From an uncultured Adlercreutzia sp. (GTDB lineage: Bacteria; Actinomycetota; Coriobacteriia; Coriobacteriales; Eggerthellaceae), in assembly GCA_902478715.1 (NCBI GenBank), contig CABSMC010000055.1:1-17482 (forward strand): a stretch of DNA of 17,482 bases, given 5' to 3'. A program made the translations under genes and the position numbers. Positions within the stretch are counted from its first letter, which is position 1. Every line of letters begins with the position of its first letter. Below, in pieces: positions 15,992-17,482 of the stretch. The notes under the pieces were generated by a model. That model had not been told where the DNA came from. It worked only from the letters and a program-made list of their open reading frames with translations, and ran no database searches.

Positions 15992-17209
15992 CTATCGTCG
16001 GGATTTGCTGGGCGGCTTGTAGGCCGGGCAGGCATAGTCATGGGGCTCGGCCGCATCGGCGAGGGCGGTCACCCATTCCTCCACAGGGAAGGCGGCCTCG
16101 GCCTCGCGCACCACCTCCAGTTTCGCGTGGGTCTCGGGGTTGCGCGGCATGAACAGCGTGCAGCAGTCCGGCGCGTCCATGGACGAGATCTCGAAGGTGC
16201 CCAGCTCCTGGGCCGCCTCGATGATCTCCAGCTTGTCCGAGCCAATGAGCGGCCGCAACACTGGTAATTCCACCGCGTCGTTCGTGGCGCGGATGTTGTC
16301 CAGGGTCTGCGAGGCCACCTGCCCCAGGCTCTCCCCGGTCACCAGCGCGCCGGCCCCCTCGCGCCGCGCCAGCTCCTCGGCCACGCGGAACATGAGGCGC
16401 CGGTACAGGATGACCCGCAGAGAGGGCGGGCAGGAAAGGGATATCTCGCGCTGGTAGTCGCCGAAGGGCACCACGTAGACGCGCCCGATGCAGCCGGTGC
16501 GCTCGAGCACGTGCGCGATGTCGTCCACCAGGTACTCCGAGGCGTCGGAGGTCTGGGGGCGTCCCGAGAAGTGCACGCCGATGGGCACGGCCCCGCGGCG
16601 AGCCATGCGCCAGGTGGCCACGGGCGAGTCGATGCCCGAGGACAGAAGGCACACCACCTTGCCCGACGAACCCACGGGCAGGCCGCCGATCCCGCGGACG
16701 GACCGCGCGTACACGTAGGCGGTGCCCTCCACGGCCTCGACGCCCACGGTGACGTCCTGGCCCTTCATCTGCACCCGCTTCTCGGGGAACCGCTCGCAGA
16801 GCACCTCCCCGATGTCGCGGTTCATCTGCATGGAGTCGATGGGGAACACCGTGTGGTTGCGCCGCGCGGACACCTTGAAGGTGGAGAAGGGCTCCGCCTC
16901 GGCCAGGGCGATGCAAGCGGCGCGCCCCATGACCTCGATGTCCAGATCGCACTTGAAGCCACAGGATGCGCGGGCCACGCCGGGCACGCCCAGAATGGCA
17001 TCGGTGCACTGGTTCGCTACCTCAAGCGTGGTTCCCTCCCGCAAGAAGACGAGCAGGCGCCCGGAGATGCGGTGGATGGTGACAACGGGATACGCGCCAA
17101 GAAGCGCCTCCAGGTTCTTCTGAAGGCGCTTCTCGAATACTCCGCGGTTGCGTCCCTTGAGCCCGATCTCGTGATAATGCACGAGAATGATTCTCTGGAA
17201 CTCTTCCAT
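15992..17209 (-). CDS. thiI: tRNA uracil 4-sulfurtransferase ThiI (without rhodanese domain)
   Basis: A 405-residue protein that by family adenylates U8 of tRNA for sulfur transfer to 4-thiouridine and can serve thiamine thiazole synthesis. Visible: the N-terminal ferredoxin-like region with HYHEIGLKGRNRGVFEKRL, the THUMP domain (about 60-170), then the PP-loop at 190-195 and GESLGQVASQTLDNI at about 292-306. A DCCTLFMPRNPETH motif lies at about 348-361. The usual SGGIDS loop reads SSGIDS here, a Gly-to-Ser change. The length matches Bacillus-type ThiI, which lacks the E. coli rhodanese domain, so a separate cysteine desulfurase is expected. The ATG abuts the rpoZ stop (TAA-ATG), suggesting one transcript. 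A terminator follows. Confidence 0.95.
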   Translation of the reverse strand: MEEFQRIILVHYHEIGLKGRNRGVFEKRLQKNLEALLGAYPVVTIHRISGRLLVFLREGTTLEVANQCTDAILGVPGVARASCGFKCDLDIEVMGRAACIALAEAEPFSTFKVSARRNHTVFPIDSMQMNRDIGEVLCERFPEKRVQMKGQDVTVGVEAVEGTAYVYARSVRGIGGLPVGSSGKVVCLLSSGIDSPVATWRMARRGAVPIGVHFSGRPQTSDASEYLVDDIAHVLERTGCIGRVYVVPFGDYQREISLSCPPSLRVILYRRLMFRVAEELARREGAGALVTGESLGQVASQTLDNIRATNDAVELPVLRPLIGSDKLEIIEAAQELGTFEISSMDAPDCCTLFMPRNPETHAKLEVVREAEAAFPVEEWVTALADAAEPHDYACPAYKPPSKSRR

Positions 17210-17470
17210 TTAGTGGTTTTTCACGTCGATCGACTCAGGATCGTACGAAACCTCGCCACGGGCGATCTCGTTGAAGGCCATGGACAAGGGCTTCGTATCG
17301 GCGGCACGGGCGATTTCCACGGCCGTCTGCAGCTGGATGGCGCGATCGCGCTGGCCGCGCATCATGTCGTTGATGTCGTGGGCGCGCTTGGATGCCAGGG
17401 CGCACAGCAGGAAACGGTCGTTATCGGTTGCGTCCAGAAGGTCGGTGATCCTGGGTTCGATGATGCTCAT
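17210..17470 (-). CDS. rpoZ: DNA-directed RNA polymerase omega subunit
   Basis: An 86-residue protein that by family helps assemble the beta-prime subunit. Visible: EPRITDLLDATDNDRFLLCALASKRAHDINDMM, the conserved N-terminal helices with the KRA.DIN motif, then KPLSMAFNEIARGEV, matching the KP....A..EIA.G.. core. The ATG at 17470 is used, but no SD is visible in the 12 bases left before the window edge and the frame remains open, so an upstream start cannot be excluded. Its TAA stop is directly followed by the thiI ATG. Confidence 0.88.
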   Translation of the reverse strand: MSIIEPRITDLLDATDNDRFLLCALASKRAHDINDMMRGQRDRAIQLQTAVEIARAADTKPLSMAFNEIARGEVSYDPESIDVKNH

Positions 17471-17482
17471 AGGGTAGTTAAC

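Overview
This 17.5 kb window is a high-GC chromosomal segment carrying conserved housekeeping genes. Gene content, GTG starts, GC-rich codon choice and an hrcA-dnaJ pair directly followed by rsmE suggest an actinobacterium, most likely of the Coriobacteriia (Eggerthellaceae-like). That placement is inferred from the sequence by eye, not from a search. I see no phage, transposase, CRISPR array, rRNA or tRNA.

Layout. The left part (1-6720, all minus strand) reads from right to left: a 61-residue membrane protein, dusB, hemW, hrcA, dnaJ, rsmE and mtaB (mtaB runs off the left edge). A CIRCE operator overlaps a candidate promoter just upstream of hrcA. A 142-bp imperfect palindrome sits between dusB and hemW. 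A plus-strand flavodoxin-fold reductase (6821-7468) is divergent from this block and convergent with minus-strand lepA (7478-9283). Next, rpsT (plus) encodes ribosomal protein S20 with a long charged tail and ends at a clear intrinsic terminator. After it come a palindromic repeat and a plus-strand metallo-beta-lactamase-fold protein. The right part is minus strand again: rpoZ, thiI, a second copy of the palindromic repeat that supplies a terminator, then comEA, comEC and holA.

How the genes relate. The order comEA-comEC-holA-rpsT-lepA-hemW-hrcA-dnaJ-rsmE-mtaB matches the long cluster known from Bacillus subtilis. Here comEB, grpE, dnaK and prmA are missing from their expected places, while an MBL-fold gene, a reductase, a small membrane protein and dusB have been inserted. 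Functional themes are protein-quality control with its repressor (hrcA, dnaJ), RNA modification and translation (rsmE, mtaB, dusB, thiI, lepA, rpsT), DNA uptake and replication (comEA, comEC, holA), heme handling (hemW) and transcription (rpoZ).

The coding part is ordinary. The unusual material is mostly intergenic: the long palindrome, two copies of an 81-85 bp compound palindrome, a structured 389-bp lepA/rpsT divergent region, and the extended S20.
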